A stretch of 64,000 bases of DNA from Welwitschia mirabilis (lineage: Eukaryota; Gnetophyta; Gnetopsida; Welwitschiales): the NCBI GenBank assembly GCA_051453625.1, contig JBOZIK010000001.1, positions 78,011,084 to 78,075,083 of the forward strand, in the 5' to 3' direction. This document shows positions 60,829 to 64,000 of the stretch, in pieces. The stretch's first letter is position 1. The number at the start of each line of letters is the position of its first letter. The notes under the pieces were generated by a model, which was not told the origin of the DNA, searched no databases, and saw only the letters and a program-made list of their open reading frames with translations. Made by a program: the position numbers and the translations under genes.

Positions 60829-60833
60829 TCATT
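60829..60833. repeat. target-site duplication, right copy
   Basis: TCATT, identical to 49353-49357. Confidence 0.85.
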
Positions 60834-63648
60834 AAATAATGTGCTTTTTGAAGAGGATATATTTCATTTTCTTTTAATCATCCTTCTCATATTCAATAAA
60901 TTGTAATGCACATATGGGGTCATTTGCTCATTAGCCTAATCAAAAAAATTCTTATCCCCATAAAATGCTTTAAAAATAAGTAACTTAGCATGAAAGAATT
61001 TTCACCTTAATTCAACCATATTTTCTAATTGGAAGACCTTAAATGAAATGAACCTTAACAAGTTAACTTAGAAATAAGCAAAACCTTTTCTTTAAAAACT
61101 ATGAGTAAACTTAAATTCTATTTAATTTTTAATATAATGTAATTACTTATTAATGGATTATTCATTAAAATTCATTAACTAGGATTATCTAATCTCAGGA
61201 ACTCATAGATGAATGGAAGAAGTGAATGGTTGATGGAGTTTATTAGATGACAAAAAAGAAGAAGTAGTGGATGATGCAGTTTGAGATGATGATGATTTAT
61301 TTGATGGTGTGAGTAGAATTTTGAATTTCCTACTTAAAAATGTTCAAGGTAGTGATTATATAGCTAGAATTACTTGGTTGGTTTATTGCATGAAAGGGCA
61401 TCAAGCATAAAATGTTTTAGCATTTTTAAATTTTTTAAACCTAAATTTATCTTAAAAGGAAAATATACTCTAAAATAAAATCCTAATTTAAAATAACACA
61501 AAGAATCTATAAATTTTTCAAAGAATTTTCCCAAGGCATTTCATGTGTAAAGATTCATGATGGTGAATGCAAAATTTAGATGACGAAGCAAATTATACAA
61601 AGCATTTAGTAATGAGAGAAAATCCTTATAAACATTTATACATGAATCTATAAAAGATGGAAGAACATTAATACTAGTAGTAATATTAATTTGTTCTAAA
61701 TAAGCAATTTTTATCCCTTAGCCTATTTATGTTTATTTAATAATTCGTGCCAGATATTGCTTTGGGATGAAGATAAAGATGAATGAAAAACCATTAGAAA
61801 AGTTGAGTAATCATCAAGACAAGTATTAGAAGATAGTTCCAAAGGTAAAGATCATTTATCTTTCTCATTAAGATTTAAGTCTTACTTAAATGAGAAAGAT
61901 GAAAGTGTCATAATTGGCTTAAGAGGTTATTGAGAAAAAGATAAAGATTTCTCAAAGGATGATTCATGAAAAGTCTATTCGCTAATGTTCTTCTCTTTAT
62001 TAAAGTCATTAAACGATTCTTCCTCAAGTGATTGCTCAAGAAACATTAATTTAGATTCAAAGATAGATTCATTTTCTATTTTATTAATATCACTCACTAG
62101 TTCATCCTTCATTGTCTAGCTTTTTATTTTATCATTTTTCTCAAAGGTTTACTCACTTACTACTGATTGATCATTATCATTTGATGTATTTAATCCTACT
62201 CTAAAGTACAATCTATAAGCACATCATTATTCACTCTTTAAGACATGTCTAAATGCAACGTTCTATTCAATATCCTCATTAGTTTCATTATGGGATTATT
62301 CCTCATTCGTAAGGGATATGGTTTAGGTTTCAATGATGCTAGTCTTATTAATCCCTTTAAAGTCTTCTAGGCTCTTAGATTCATGTAATATATAAAAGTT
62401 TTCTTCATCTTATTTTTGATTTAGAGCCCTCAAGATTTGTTCATTAGTTTGAGATATTTATTGAAGGATTTGAATAATGTTTTCTCTAGTTTTATTGGTC
62501 ATTTCTTCTAGGGAATGAGAATGAAATTGATACATGTTGGATGAAGACTTGATAATGACTTCTATAATTCTTTGAAAGGTATTCTTAAATGAAGAAAAAG
62601 GGGTTTATTAGATGTATGAAGATGATAGGTAGTTATCAAATAATGAAGGATAAGGATCAAAGAATAATGAATATTAAAATTATGATGAAGAATAGAATTG
62701 TGAGATGTAAAGAAAGGCATGGGAACAAAATCTTTTGATCTATAATAATGGATTTTCAAATTCAAAGTTACAAGAAGGTTGATCTATGAATGGATAGAAT
62801 TGAGAATACGCTTCAAATATCTATCTACATTAGATGAAGTCTCCTATAGTGTGTGTGGATTAATTACGATTCTAAAAATTATAGGGGTAAACAAGTGGAA
62901 TCTTAGAAGGTGTCTAAAATAGATTAAGATCCTAGTTCATTATCAAAGGTTTAGAAAATGGGTTATGATTTAGGTTAAGAGTTTATGTTCCTGGAATTTT
63001 CTCTATTTCAAAAAAATCCTATAAGTCAAAAAGATTCAAAGAGGTCATAGAAGGTATCTATCTAAATTTCATAGTGTTTAACACAAGAAGGATAGAAGCA
63101 CCAATTAGGAAAGACGGTGGCCTTAATTTATTTGAATATAATAGTTTGGGAAAATAATAAAGTTTGATTTTTAGGCCAATGCAACATGGTTCAAGTTGTA
63201 GGGTTTGAAAATTTTTTTTAAAAAATCCTAAGACAATTATAACTTAATTAAAATTCAACCTAATAAAATAAACCTAAAATTTATACAAATTTACAACAAT
63301 TCAGAAATACAAAAATAAATGATTAGAGTTCAGTCTTTCTCCTTCATGATCTTAGTTTCATTTGAACCTATAGAAAATTAGTTAGACATACAACACAAAA
63401 TATCAGATGCAAAAGAATGAAGTTTTAGCTATTATATTGAAAACTAAACTCAAAAATTTGGACCAATTCAAGTTTTACTAGAAATGGACCAGTACCTATT
63501 ATTGGAAGAAAAAGAAAACACTTAAAAGAAAAATTCAAAGGACTAATTTGAATATCATTGAAAATAGATTATTACCCACCACTAGAAGAATAAAAGATAA
63601 CTAAAAGAATTTAAGGAAAAAATCATGTACTTTGGAAACATTAATATG
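60834..63648 (-). pseudogene. leader and gag-region remnant of gypsy copy B
   Basis: On the minus strand the sequence downstream of a tRNA-Asp-type primer site should be leader and gag of a Tat/Athila-like element. Around 62400-62530 the frame reads LEEMTNKTRENIIQILQ, stop, ISQTNEQILRALKSKI, resembling the Gln-rich coiled stretch before the protease in such elements. Around 61930-62120 it is acidic and Lys-rich (KDELVSDINKIENESIFES, LEQSLEEESFNDF). No capsid core or protease signature is visible, so the assignment rests on position plus composition. Confidence 0.5.
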
Positions 63649-63655
63649 CCAATAA

Positions 63656-63672
63656 CCCCAGCAATGGTACCA
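63656..63672 (-). promoter_or_regulatory. primer binding site, tRNA-Asp type
   Basis: The minus strand reads TGGTACCATTGCTGGGG. The complement of the 3' end of plant tRNA-Asp is TGGCGCCGTTGCCGGGG, the primer of Athila/Tat elements. The four differences all fall in CpG dinucleotides and are C to T or G to A. It fixes copy B as a minus-strand element whose 5' LTR lies to the right. Confidence 0.85.
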
Positions 63673-63680
63673 AAATTTAT

Positions 63681-64000
63681 TCAATGTATAGTAGTGATTG
63701 GATTTAACTAAGTGAAACATTTAATATCATTCTTCCATAGGGATATATGAGGTAACTTATAAATAATAGAAACACAATTATTCTACCTTATAATGAAACT
63801 CAAAATAAAAGAAAAATCATAAGTTTAAGAAGGAATTTGATCTTTAGTTAATGACACAAATAAATGAAAATGCTCCAAAGATCTACTTGATTTGTCTAAC
63901 TTTTTACTTTTACTTTAATGATTCCTGTATCTTAAACTTAACAATTAAGTAATATATACCTAAAAATTTTCAATACCAAATAAATTACATAATAATAATA
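63681..64000 (-). repeat. 5' LTR of gypsy copy B, cut by window end
   Basis: It aligns with 47215-47540 (LTR of copy A) and adjoins the tRNA-Asp-type primer site on the minus strand. The rest of the LTR lies beyond the window. Confidence 0.75.

Overview
The window is an AT-rich, repeat-dominated stretch of a large plant genome, from a draft assembly with six runs of N. The mobile elements all belong to plant lineages: Ty3/gypsy of two types, a Tat/Athila-like gypsy with very long LTRs, a Sirevirus-like Ty1/copia, a plant L1-type LINE, and a possible tRNA-derived SINE. The depth of decay (stops at conserved Trp/Gln codons, CpG loss, many frameshifts) fits a big, slowly purged genome such as a gymnosperm. 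The species cannot be read from the sequence. I find no intact host gene, tRNA, rRNA or CRISPR array.

Layout. 1-345 is a 56-bp-period array of the palindrome GGACGTCC. 870-1410 is a three-copy tandem repeat of about 170 bp. About 4610-4800 is a SINE-like unit on the minus strand. 4800-6660 is a less AT-rich, CpG-retaining segment that could hold remnants of a host gene. 8690-13545 is a Ty3/gypsy element with both LTRs, plus strand, lacking RNase H. A second gypsy body of similar type follows directly (13546-16830), giving LTR-body-LTR-body. 16.8-22.6 kb is decayed sequence with one recognisable gag fragment, a 50-bp degenerate minisatellite and a (TG)n tract. 23132-36093 is a Tat/Athila-like gypsy of about 13 kb with LTRs of about 1.8-1.9 kb. 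36.1-40.6 kb is unassigned.

40650-44600 is a dead LINE on the minus strand. 45.2-48.4 kb is a minus-strand gypsy fragment (gag-protease plus LTR) and 60.8-64.0 kb is a second copy of the same LTR family. Between them lies a complete but dead Sirevirus-like copia element (49358-60828) with an exact 5-bp target duplication (TCATT), tRNA-Met primer site, polypurine tract, gag-PR-IN-RT-RH order and an extra proline-rich region after pol.

The genes do not work together: they are layers of insertion. The most notable signals are arrays of GACGTC-centred palindromes (1-345, both copia LTRs, and the copia spacer after pol), primer-site differences confined to CpG positions, a probable template-switch rearrangement in the long gypsy LTR, and two N gaps that look like assembly artefacts because their flanks overlap.
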